From the NCBI GenBank assembly GCA_045616125.1, contig JAZLGC010000037.1, forward strand, positions 1 through 14,008: a DNA stretch of 14,008 nt. The letters run 5' to 3'. A program made the translations under genes and the position numbers. This document shows, piece after piece, positions 1-7,087 of this stretch (position 1 is its first letter; every line of letters begins with the position of its first letter). Under the pieces are notes generated by a model, which did no database searches, was not told where the DNA came from, and saw nothing but the letters and a program-made list of their open reading frames with translations. This stretch comes from Treponema_I sp045616125 (GTDB taxonomy: Bacteria; Spirochaetota; Spirochaetia; Treponematales; Treponemataceae).

Positions 1-141
1 ATCTGGAACGGTCCCTATTTCTTCCTGAAAGTTCACAACCAGCCCGTATACATGAGCATTCTGTGGACAATCCTTATGTCTGCATTATCTTTTGGGCTGT
101 GTGCCGGTCTTTACGGATTGAAAAAACTGCGTAACAGATAA
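1..141 (+). CDS. C-terminal fragment of an unidentified membrane protein
   Basis: The frame is open from base 1 and ends at TAA 139-141, giving 46 visible residues; the start lies outside the window. The fragment has an aromatic-rich stretch (IWNGPYFFLKV), then a hydrophobic segment of about 20 residues beginning near SILWTILMSALSF, then a basic tail ending KKLRNR. This looks like a last transmembrane helix followed by a positively charged cytoplasmic end. A strong intrinsic terminator begins 37 bases after the stop, which supports a real gene end here. I do not recognise the family, and the fragment is too short to assign a function. Confidence 0.6.
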   Translation: MWNGPYFFLKVHNQPVYMSILWTILMSALSFGLCAGLYGLKKLRNR

Positions 142-178
142 ACATTCTGTTTCCGTCAAGATAATTTTCTGATTTTAC

Positions 179-215
179 GACAAGGCTTATTACCCCACGG
201 CCTTGTCTTTTTTTT
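179..215 (+). terminator. Rho-independent terminator
   Basis: GACAAGGC (179-186) pairs perfectly with GCCTTGTC (200-207), giving an 8 bp GC-containing stem with a 13-base loop. It is followed directly by eight T residues (208-215). It sits after the membrane-protein fragment ending at 141 and before the chemoreceptor, so it should isolate the two transcription units. Confidence 0.88.
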
Positions 216-240
216 ATCTGCGTCATCCGGAAACTGGCGG

Positions 241-246
241 TATACT
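241..246 (+). promoter_or_regulatory. Possible -10 box of the chemoreceptor gene
   Basis: TATACT lies eight bases upstream of the ATG at 254, just after the upstream terminator. No good -35 box is present at 16-18 bases upstream (218-223 reads CTGCGT). If the box is used, transcription would start at about the ATG, giving a leaderless or nearly leaderless mRNA. This fits the absence of a well-spaced Shine-Dalgarno sequence. The case rests on one hexamer only. Confidence 0.3.
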
Positions 247-253
247 TTATAGT

Positions 254-2428
254 ATGCGAAAATCCAATCTTTTACGGCAGATAAGCATACCGGTTGCTCT
301 ATCTCTTATTCTTGTTGTTGTTATCAGTTCAGGGCTGTTTATTGTTGCATACAGACAGTTTTTCCAGAAAGATGCCTATGAGCAGACATCAAACTACGCC
401 AGTTATCTGAGTGCCCTCGTTTCAACATATTTGAACGACTGTTATAACGATGCCATTGAACTGGTAGCAAATCCACGTGTTGATTCTATGGACGGCCCAA
501 CCCAGACTGCAGTGTTGAAAGAAGCGGCTGCACGCTATGACTATGCAGAACTTTTTTATATTCAGGACATGAATGGTGACCAGACAGCCCGAGATTCCGG
601 AACTCTGGGAAACCGTAAAAACCGATGGTGGTTTATTGAAACTGAGAAAACAAAAAAGCCGTCCATCTCCAAGTCATATTATTCTGTTTCTACCAATGCC
701 CCCTGTGCCTCAGTGTTTGTTCCCATGTTCAATGAAGACAAGACCATGAAAGGTATTTTTGCTGTTGATATCAAACTTTCCGAACTGCAGAAAGTTGTTG
801 AAATCAATGCAAATTACGAGCAGGGAAAATACTGCTTCATTATCGATGGCGAAGGTACCGTTGTAGCTCATCCTGACAGTTCGTATATCTCTGAACTGTA
901 CAACTTTAAGACAAAAACCCGTACTGTAGCAGATACCAACAGTCAGGGTGATGTCTTAAAAGACAGTCAGGGTAACATTAAAACCCACGAAGAAAACCTT
1001 GCCGTATCAGAATCTTTTTCTGCAATTCTTGCACAGGTAATGGATGGCAACTCAGGATCAGGCCGTATGGATATTAATGGAACCATGTATACCGTTGGCT
1101 ATGAACCAATCATCCTTAAAGGAAATTCCAATTCCTGGTCAGTAATTTCCGTATACAGTGATTACATGCAGAACCGGCGCATAAAGGAGCTTTCTGCCTT
1201 TATCGTACCTATCATCGTTTTGATAATTCTTATTTCACTCATAATAATTCTGCTTACGGTCCGAAGCATCACCCGTTCCATCGGCAGTCTGGTTCCTCAG
1301 TTCCAGAATATGAGCAAAGGCGATTTTTCTGCAGAAGTTAATCTGAACCGCAGAAAGAATGATGAAATTGCAGACCTTCTGCATCATGTTTCTGACCTTG
1401 GCAGCAACATCAGGCAGCTTATCACCCTTATCCGTAATTCTTCTGATAACATCAGCACTTCAGCAGATCAGATCAGCGGACTTGCCCAAGAATCTGCAGG
1501 ACTGCTGTCATCAAGCAAAGACAACACCCTGCAGATGGCAAATGTCAGCAAAGCACAGCTTGTAGATGTTGAAAACCAGCAGAAACTGCTTGCCGAAGTA
1601 TCTGCCACTGTAGATGAACTGGTGCGCCTTACCGCCGACCAGAGTTCCAGTGTTTCTCAGGTTTCATCACTGATGGACACTATGACCCGCGATATTGCCA
1701 CTGTTGCAGAAAGCAGCGAAAACGTGCAGAAACGTGTTGAAGATCTGTTTAATCGCATTGAAGATGCCCGTACCGTTCAGCAGAATATCCAGAAAAGCGT
1801 TATGGAAACTTCTACCGGCACAAAAAAACTGCTGGAAGTTAACAGCGCTATTGGTGCCATTGCAAGTCAGACAAATCTGCTTGCCATGAACGCCGCCATT
1901 GAAGCAGCTCATGCCGGTAACGAAGGAAAAGGCTTTGCCGTTGTTGCAGAAGAAATCAGGACTCTCAGTGAAAAATCAAGCAACCAGCTGAAGATTTCCA
2001 AAGAAAGTATTAAAGATATTACCCAGAAAGTTCAGCTGGTAGTTGAATTAAGTAATGAATATGGTCAGCTTTTTGAACAGATTCAGAAACTTGCAGAAAA
2101 CGTACGCGACCTGTCTGATACTACCAGCAAGGCAACGGCAAGCAACATCAGCGATGCCCAGAACGTTACTAGCTCAATGATGTCCATCCGTGATGTTGCA
2201 CAAACCATTACCACATCAAGCTCCGGCATGCAGCAAGAACTGACACAGCTTATCTCCAGTTCCCAAAGCGTTTCTCAGGTTGCCCGCAACGTGCAGAATG
2301 CCGCTGCAGATCTGCTTGAAGCCATGACTACCATTGATTCAACCTTCAACCGCAGTATGGAAGTTTCAGTCCGCAATAAAGAAATTGCAGAAGATCTGGG
2401 CAAAACCGTAGGAAACTTTAAGGTATAA
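254..2428 (+). CDS. Methyl-accepting chemotaxis protein (dCache-HAMP-MCP signal domain)
   Basis: A transmembrane chemoreceptor that senses a ligand outside the membrane and controls CheA/CheW signalling to the flagellar motor. The 724-residue protein has a first transmembrane helix (about 11-33) and a large extracellular region (about 37-310) typical of a double Cache sensor, including the motif YCFIIDGEGTVVAHPD. A second helix (about 313-337), a HAMP linker (about 338-391) and a long coiled-coil signalling domain follow. The conserved hairpin tip is clear: SQTNLLAMNAAIEAAHAG starts at residue 538 and is followed by GKGFAVVAEEIRTLSEKS. No C-terminal CheR-binding pentapeptide is visible; the protein ends GNFKV. 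The frame extends upstream to a TTG at 203, but that codon lies inside the terminator stem, so ATG 254 is the better start; it gives a normal N-terminus (MRKSN then a helix). The ligand cannot be inferred. Confidence 0.93.
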   Translation: MRKSNLLRQISIPVALSLILVVVISSGLFIVAYRQFFQKDAYEQTSNYASYLSALVSTYLNDCYNDAIELVANPRVDSMDGPTQTAVLKEAAARYDYAELFYIQDMNGDQTARDSGTLGNRKNRWWFIETEKTKKPSISKSYYSVSTNAPCASVFVPMFNEDKTMKGIFAVDIKLSELQKVVEINANYEQGKYCFIIDGEGTVVAHPDSSYISELYNFKTKTRTVADTNSQGDVLKDSQGNIKTHEENLAVSESFSAILAQVMDGNSGSGRMDINGTMYTVGYEPIILKGNSNSWSVISVYSDYMQNRRIKELSAFIVPIIVLIILISLIIILLTVRSITRSIGSLVPQFQNMSKGDFSAEVNLNRRKNDEIADLLHHVSDLGSNIRQLITLIRNSSDNISTSADQISGLAQESAGLLSSSKDNTLQMANVSKAQLVDVENQQKLLAEVSATVDELVRLTADQSSSVSQVSSLMDTMTRDIATVAESSENVQKRVEDLFNRIEDARTVQQNIQKSVMETSTGTKKLLEVNSAIGAIASQTNLLAMNAAIEAAHAGNEGKGFAVVAEEIRTLSEKSSNQLKISKESIKDITQKVQLVVELSNEYGQLFEQIQKLAENVRDLSDTTSKATASNISDAQNVTSSMMSIRDVAQTITTSSSGMQQELTQLISSSQSVSQVARNVQNAAADLLEAMTTIDSTFNRSMEVSVRNKEIAEDLGKTVGNFKV

Positions 2429-2445
2429 AAACAGCAGCGTTTTAT
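2425..2445. terminator. Weak AT-rich hairpin between convergent genes
   Basis: The stop codons of the chemoreceptor (+) and the GH115 gene (-) are 13 bases apart. ATAAAAAC (2425-2432) can pair with GTTTTAT (2439-2445) with one bulged A, around a 6-base loop. Both strands show T-rich ends, so it could act as a small bidirectional terminator, but the stem has only one G-C pair. No other terminator is visible between the genes. Confidence 0.28.
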
Positions 2446-5216
2446 CTTCCAAGAAGTTGAAACGCTACCTGTTCCAGTACCAGCTCACGGCAGGTACCAT
2501 AAACACGAACTTTGTTACAGCCAGGTTTAAATTGAACAGGAACCGAATGGGTTCGGACATGAGTAATAACTCCTGTTGCCCATTCGGGACTGTGGCCAAC
2601 CGTATAATCGTCTGGCAGCAGCTTCACTGACTGAACAGGATTATCATTCAACTGCCACTTCAGTTCAATATTTCCACCGTTGGTAAACGGATTTGCCGGC
2701 AGCATAAAGAAGTACAATGCGCCTTCTGTAGCTTCACAGGGCAACGTTGCTTCATATTCTACCCACGGTTCCCGATGTTCTGCATTCTGCAAGTTAAAAA
2801 CCAGACCGTTACTGTCACGTCCCAATCCGTTAAAAACCTGAACATCACCATCTGCACTGACTGCACAATATTTTGATGAATCAACCGGAATCCAGGAGGG
2901 ACAGGTCTTATGCAGAAGTATCTGAGTTGTACCCTCTCCACCACGAACCTGCAGTCTGATATCGCGACGCATTTCTTCTTCATCAGTACTCCGGGGAGCA
3001 GTTACGGAAATGACATGATAATTTGATTTATCGGTGAGAAGCCTTTTTACACTGCCCCGCTGTCCGTCTATGAGTACACCTGCCGCATGACTGTCTTTTG
3101 TAACAACAGAAACAGTATATTCTGTATCAAAAGAACTGGTTGCTCCCACATAGAATTTCCAGCACAAAAGACTTTCATTGGAAGAACCGGTAAAGTCATC
3201 GGCATACAGATGAATCGGTTTTCCCGTCCATTCGCCGCCATGGGTCCACTGCTCATCAGCAACTGAACCGACAACCATCATCCGGTCTCCCCCGGTAAAT
3301 ACAATATGCATTACCGGATACAGCCGTTCTTCACTATTCCACCGTGTAAACCCGATATGCTTTGCAAGCCCCAGACCATACCAGCGTCCTCCGGCAACAC
3401 GGTGCAGTTCGTCAGTAATAATCTTATCCCGATGCATGTTCAGGTGCGCACGGTCTGCGTACATATTGGCTATTACCAGTCCACGCTCAGCGTAATAATG
3501 ATTCCATGTTACGGCAATCCACAACCGGTGGATATGTGCAGTTTCCAGGGCGTTATATCCTACAAGCTCAACAAAGGCGCCGTAACTGTTATCACCAAGA
3601 CGTTTCATGATGTCAGATACACGCAATGCCGTTGCATCAATTTTATCTGCCCGATCCCAGACATCCTCTGCCAGATGACCGTACACTGCATGGTATGACT
3701 TTTCATTCAGATGTTCCGGCCGCCGGTTGTGGCTCAGTTTGGTATACGTATTGATAAGCCAGCTGATATCACGGATTGTAGCCATATCAACCAGGTGACC
3801 AAAGGTTTTATGAGCCCAGATTTCGGTCCAGGTTTCAGCGCCATTCCCGGTAATTTCCATGATACCTTCGTAATCGTACGCAAGATCCATAAAGAAATTC
3901 AGTGGAACTTCATTCAATCCCAGATCCCCTACGTTGACAATCCACAGTTTCCGTACGCCATACTCCCAGCACAGAGACATTTCATAGCGCACTTCATTTA
4001 ATTCCGTAGAGTTAATCCATTCATAGGAAACAGGATCTCCGTGATAGTCAAAATGATAGTACATACCGAATCCGCCACGATGGCTCCGCATGGTTTCATC
4101 AGGCAACGTACGCACATAACCGTGGTTATCATCACAAAGCAGCAGGGTTACATCTTCAAGCTCGACCCAGTCTTTAAGGCCAGGCGTATTCTCATCGCCG
4201 TAGTAATAGGGCTCCACTTCTTTATACAAAGCCAGCATACGCGGCACTTTTTCAAGATCAGGGTTTACGGTTTCCCGGATTAACTGATGCTGGGTAGAAA
4301 TAACGTCTTTCAAAAGGTTAATGTTATCTTCCAGGGTCGCATTTTCCATGATGGAAGAGTCACGCTCCCCACGCATACCTACCGTGATGACGTTTTCCAG
4401 ATGCCCGTTCCGGGAAAGGCCGTCACGCCAGAAGCGGGTGATACCATCTTTATTGGAACGGAAATTCCAGGCATCTCCATAGGGTGATGAGGGACCACGA
4501 AGATGTGAATATTCTTCTCCATGGCGGAGACAGGGTTCGTGATGGCTTGTTCCCATGACAACGCCCCAGCGGTCTGCAAGTTCTGCCGATTCAAGTCCCG
4601 GACCATCACAGGCAAAGCAGCTTGCCCACATGGCAGGCCACAGGTAGTTACCTTTCAGTCGCAAAAGCAGCTCAAACACTTCTGCATACAGTTTTGCGTT
4701 AACACCGCCAAACCGCTTGGTTGCCCAGGTGCCAAAACTTGGCCATTCGTCATTAATGAAAAATCCCCGGTATTCAACACTTGGTTCCTTGCTGCAGGTA
4801 AGCCGTTCCTGCGGAATATCTATCGTTGGCAGATGGGGCGGTTCAAGCCCGGTCCAGTGCATCAGGGGAGAAATTCCTGCATATTCAGAAAGCGAAAAAA
4901 GACCGTAGATGGTGCCTCGTTTGTCACTGCCGGCAATAACCAGCGTCTCGTTTACCTGAAACCATCCATAGCATTCCCGCTTTCCCCGGATTTTAGACAG
5001 ATCAATCAAAGACTGTTCTTCCCACTGATCCAGCTGGAGGCTGTGCCCAATGGTCGCTACAAACACCGGAGTAAGAACACCTGCCGGCATAATATCGTTA
5101 CCCGTTATAAGGCGCAGGTCTTCCTGAACCTTTCCGGCAATGTCTGCAACTCCCGGATACGCAGTTTCTTCAAAAGTAAAAGGCGACACATGACCGCCAG
5201 CTGCAATCCTTAACAT
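2442..5216 (-). CDS. GH115 family xylan alpha-1,2-glucuronidase
   Basis: A glycoside hydrolase expected to remove (4-O-methyl-)glucuronic acid side groups from glucuronoxylan or its oligosaccharides. The 924-residue length is normal for GH115. Family-like blocks appear in order: YRGFFINDEWPSFGTW (about 149-164), FELLLRLKGNYLWPAMW (about 181-197), GVVMGTSHHEP (about 218-228), TVGMRGERD (about 278-286), YKEVEPYY (331-338), the CDDNHGYVRTLP block (361-372), GGFGMYYHFDYHGDP (381-395) and WIVNVGDLGLNEVP (425-438). The acidic residues in these blocks are catalytic candidates; I cannot assign them without an alignment. The C-terminal third looks like a beta-rich domain. There is no signal peptide, so the enzyme is probably cytoplasmic and acts on imported oligosaccharides. 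The ATG lies inside the 3' end of the upstream esterase gene (7-base overlap), which suggests translational coupling. The family is firm; the exact substrate is inferred. Confidence 0.9.
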   Translation of the reverse strand: MLRIAAGGHVSPFTFEETAYPGVADIAGKVQEDLRLITGNDIMPAGVLTPVFVATIGHSLQLDQWEEQSLIDLSKIRGKRECYGWFQVNETLVIAGSDKRGTIYGLFSLSEYAGISPLMHWTGLEPPHLPTIDIPQERLTCSKEPSVEYRGFFINDEWPSFGTWATKRFGGVNAKLYAEVFELLLRLKGNYLWPAMWASCFACDGPGLESAELADRWGVVMGTSHHEPCLRHGEEYSHLRGPSSPYGDAWNFRSNKDGITRFWRDGLSRNGHLENVITVGMRGERDSSIMENATLEDNINLLKDVISTQHQLIRETVNPDLEKVPRMLALYKEVEPYYYGDENTPGLKDWVELEDVTLLLCDDNHGYVRTLPDETMRSHRGGFGMYYHFDYHGDPVSYEWINSTELNEVRYEMSLCWEYGVRKLWIVNVGDLGLNEVPLNFFMDLAYDYEGIMEITGNGAETWTEIWAHKTFGHLVDMATIRDISWLINTYTKLSHNRRPEHLNEKSYHAVYGHLAEDVWDRADKIDATALRVSDIMKRLGDNSYGAFVELVGYNALETAHIHRLWIAVTWNHYYAERGLVIANMYADRAHLNMHRDKIITDELHRVAGGRWYGLGLAKHIGFTRWNSEERLYPVMHIVFTGGDRMMVVGSVADEQWTHGGEWTGKPIHLYADDFTGSSNESLLCWKFYVGATSSFDTEYTVSVVTKDSHAAGVLIDGQRGSVKRLLTDKSNYHVISVTAPRSTDEEEMRRDIRLQVRGGEGTTQILLHKTCPSWIPVDSSKYCAVSADGDVQVFNGLGRDSNGLVFNLQNAEHREPWVEYEATLPCEATEGALYFFMLPANPFTNGGNIELKWQLNDNPVQSVKLLPDDYTVGHSPEWATGVITHVRTHSVPVQFKPGCNKVRVYGTCRELVLEQVAFQLLGR

Positions 5217-6913
5217 GATGCAAACCCCAGAATAGTAAAGTTTTTGCCGGCCTCAGGTTCTATCCGTACATGGTGCACCGCCGGCTCTTCCTGACGAAGC
5301 AGAATCAGTGCATTGGAATGAGTCCAGCCTATTTCCCGCGGATTCAATACCCGAACCCTAGTACCATCGACAAAGACATCAGCAGTTCCGGCATCTCCAC
5401 TGCCGCTGTCTTTCTGAACAATCATCAGAAGCCGGCAGGTAATGTCAAATTCAAAAGGATCTGGAACAGTGGTTTCTTTACCGGCACCGGTATATATCCA
5501 GTTATCCGGGAACATGGGTGTCAGATCCCGGTCAAAGTTCCGCTGTACGGCCTGAATATCCGTATCAGTTCCGGTAAAACTGCCGAAAGAAGCATTCTGC
5601 ACTACCTGCAGATAATTCCGGCGGTCAAAAAACTGCACTTTTTCAAAATCTGCACTCCAGTGCACAGGAAGTTCTGTAATTTCTTCGGTACTGGTGTCAT
5701 CGGCAGCAACTGTTTCAAAAAGATGCATCAGGCAGTCAGCCATAATGCGGTGTCCCGTATTGCTGGGATGATAGCTGTCATAAAAATACTGGGAACGGCT
5801 TACCAGTCTGCCAGTTTCCGGTGTCAGACCAAACTGCCGGGTAAGCGCATTTTTAAGGGAAACCATAGGCAGTTCTGCCAGTTTTCCATAGGGAATGAAG
5901 CGGTCCTGCAGGGTGTAGTCATCGGCAAAAACCGAAAACAAAAGTACCACAGCAGGATTACCCGGGCCGTTCCAGATTTTGCGGACCAGACCTTCATAAC
6001 AGTGTCCCTCAGTTTCATCGCCTGCATCGTTTACAGCAAATTCAACAACTACTAAATCTGGAGCAACAGCTCCGCCGGCAGTAACCTGTTCATCATACCG
6101 GACAACGCCCAGCTCACTTGAGGTACCGCCAATACCGGCCTTAACGTAATGCATTTTTTCAGGCGCTGCTGCAAAAGCATCGCGAAATCTGCAGAAAGAC
6201 TGCCAGGCATAACATTCGCTGTTAATAGGAACAGCTCCAGCTCCCTGCGTAATGCTGCCGCCAATATATGCAACCGTTACATCGTTTCCTTCACGGGCTT
6301 TCCTGATGGCTCTCAGAAGGCGTGCAGTGTTTCCGGTCTGGATAAGTGACTGTGCAATCATGGATTTGTATGCCGGTGTATCGAATGCAACGTCTGATTC
6401 GCTTTCTTCCTGAGGTACGTCAAAGCCATCCCGAACGTAGATACGTACATTCAGCACGGCAAAATCAATTCCTTCCGGAAATCCAACGGCAAACTGGCCG
6501 GTTTTTTCATCATCGTCTGACCAGGAAATGTCATCAAGGTCAAACACCTGCTCAACACCGTTGGCAGGCAGTGTCAGGGTAAAATGGGTACCGCTTATAT
6601 ACGGGTCCGTGTGCCCGTAATGGATCATGGAAAAAGTAAAAGTTGACTGGGCATCTTCTGCACTTACTGAAACACCAATACTGTGAATCAGCTTTTTGAA
6701 ATCTGCCGTTATGCTGAGCATATGGCGGACTGTTTCATCGGCAATGTTGCCGTTCAAGCGGGCTGCGCTTTCGATACGTCCTGAATCAAGATAAATTTCA
6801 TCGCGACGGCCACCATCGCCGTAGGTGGTAGATTGGATAGCAAGGTTTTTCAGAAGGTAAAAGCCGGGGCGTTTTTCCCGGGCGTCAGTTGGAGCACGTA
6901 AATCTTTTTTCAT
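5210..6913 (-). CDS. SGNH/GDSL-family hydrolase, probable carbohydrate (acetyl) esterase
   Basis: A 567-residue protein with an SGNH hydrolase core at about 210-400. Visible blocks are AYIGGSITQG with nucleophile Ser220, AGIGGTSS with the block II glycine (about 262-263), EFAVND with Asn295, and DSYHPSNTGH with Asp379 and His382, so the full Ser-Gly-Asn-His set is present. Residues 1-200 and about 410-567 look beta-rich and may be accessory jelly-roll domains; this is by eye only. There is no signal peptide. The start at 6913 is supported by AGGAAAG on the minus strand (6926-6920), seven to eight bases upstream. The gene overlaps the following GH115 gene by 7 bases, so both are likely cotranscribed. 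The context points to deacetylation of imported acetylated glucuronoxylan fragments. A lipase-like or other ester substrate cannot be excluded. Confidence 0.85.
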   Translation of the reverse strand: MKKDLRAPTDAREKRPGFYLLKNLAIQSTTYGDGGRRDEIYLDSGRIESAARLNGNIADETVRHMLSITADFKKLIHSIGVSVSAEDAQSTFTFSMIHYGHTDPYISGTHFTLTLPANGVEQVFDLDDISWSDDDEKTGQFAVGFPEGIDFAVLNVRIYVRDGFDVPQEESESDVAFDTPAYKSMIAQSLIQTGNTARLLRAIRKAREGNDVTVAYIGGSITQGAGAVPINSECYAWQSFCRFRDAFAAAPEKMHYVKAGIGGTSSELGVVRYDEQVTAGGAVAPDLVVVEFAVNDAGDETEGHCYEGLVRKIWNGPGNPAVVLLFSVFADDYTLQDRFIPYGKLAELPMVSLKNALTRQFGLTPETGRLVSRSQYFYDSYHPSNTGHRIMADCLMHLFETVAADDTSTEEITELPVHWSADFEKVQFFDRRNYLQVVQNASFGSFTGTDTDIQAVQRNFDRDLTPMFPDNWIYTGAGKETTVPDPFEFDITCRLLMIVQKDSGSGDAGTADVFVDGTRVRVLNPREIGWTHSNALILLRQEEPAVHHVRIEPEAGKNFTILGFASC

Positions 6914-6954
6914 ATGGTTCTTTCCTGATTACGAATATCGGCACTCTTATTCCG

Positions 6955-6960
6955 ATTATA
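6955..6960 (-). promoter_or_regulatory. Perfect -10 box for the esterase-GH115 operon
   Basis: On the minus strand this reads TATAAT, about 42 bases upstream of the ATG at 6913. There is no recognisable TTGACA-like box 16-18 bases further upstream, so an activator or a relaxed -35 would be needed. The inverted repeat at 6961-6980 fills the spacer position. Confidence 0.45.
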
Positions 6961-6980
6961 GGGTATCAGATATTTTACCC
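6961..6980. promoter_or_regulatory. Inverted repeat GGGTA-N10-TACCC, candidate operator
   Basis: GGGTA (6961-6965) and TACCC (6976-6980) form a dyad with a 10-base spacer. On the minus strand it lies immediately upstream of the TATAAT box, in the -10/-35 spacer, where a repressor would block polymerase. No regulator can be named from this short dyad. Confidence 0.35.
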
Positions 6981-7006
6981 CGTGTTGAAGATTCGCGGTA
7001 ACGGGG
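6978..7006. repeat. Inverted repeat CCCCGT / ACGGGG in the divergent intergenic region
   Basis: CCCCGT (6978-6983) and ACGGGG (7001-7006) are perfect complements separated by 17 bases, overlapping the previous dyad by three bases. It could form a hairpin or a second operator. T-rich sequence follows on + (7011-7020), but it is interrupted and not directly after the stem, so I do not call it a terminator. Confidence 0.3.
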
Positions 7007-7024
7007 AAACTTTTGATTTTAGGG

Positions 7025-7035
7025 GTAATAATTAC
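7025..7035. promoter_or_regulatory. Palindrome GTAATAATTAC upstream of the fused feoB, candidate metal-regulator site
   Basis: A perfect 5-1-5 palindrome (GTAAT, A, ATTAC) 52 bases upstream of the ATG at 7088. AT-rich dyads of this kind are typical of Fur/PerR or DtxR-type metal regulators, but the sequence does not match a classical 19-base Fur box well. TTGATT at 7013-7018 and TACGAT at 7039-7044 could be -35 and -10 boxes, though the 20-base spacing is long. Confidence 0.3.
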
Positions 7036-7073
7036 AGATACGATGCCATCACTTGCACACCGCCCCCCTATTC

Positions 7074-7085
7074 ACTAAGATTAGT
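7074..7085. promoter_or_regulatory. Dyad ACTAAGATTAGT just before the feoB start
   Basis: ACTAA (7074-7078) and TTAGT (7081-7085) flank GA, ending two bases before the ATG at 7088. The position overlaps the ribosome binding region, where no strong Shine-Dalgarno sequence is present. It may be an operator or chance. Confidence 0.22.
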
Positions 7086-7087
7086 CC

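Noticed and set aside
203..253. N-terminal extension of the chemoreceptor from TTG 203
   Set aside because: The codon lies in the terminator stem and the added residues contain no recognisable signal; ATG 254 gives a typical receptor N-terminus.
4521..5213. Long plus-strand open frame of 230 codons inside the GH115 gene
   Set aside because: It is antisense to a clearly conserved family, has no ribosome site or recognisable domain, and shows the composition of a shadow frame.
5270..6055. Plus-strand open frame of 261 codons opposite the esterase
   Set aside because: It lies antisense over the catalytic SGNH blocks and has no family features; shadow frame.
6934..6941. Sigma-28-like GCCGATAT on the minus strand before the esterase
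   Set aside because: It resembles a flagellar -10 element, but the matching TAAA -35 is imperfect and a glycan operon is an unlikely target; the nearby TATAAT is a better candidate.
6978..7020. Terminator or attenuator before the fused feoB
   Set aside because: The stem has 6 bp with a 17-base loop and the T-rich stretch after it is separated and interrupted.
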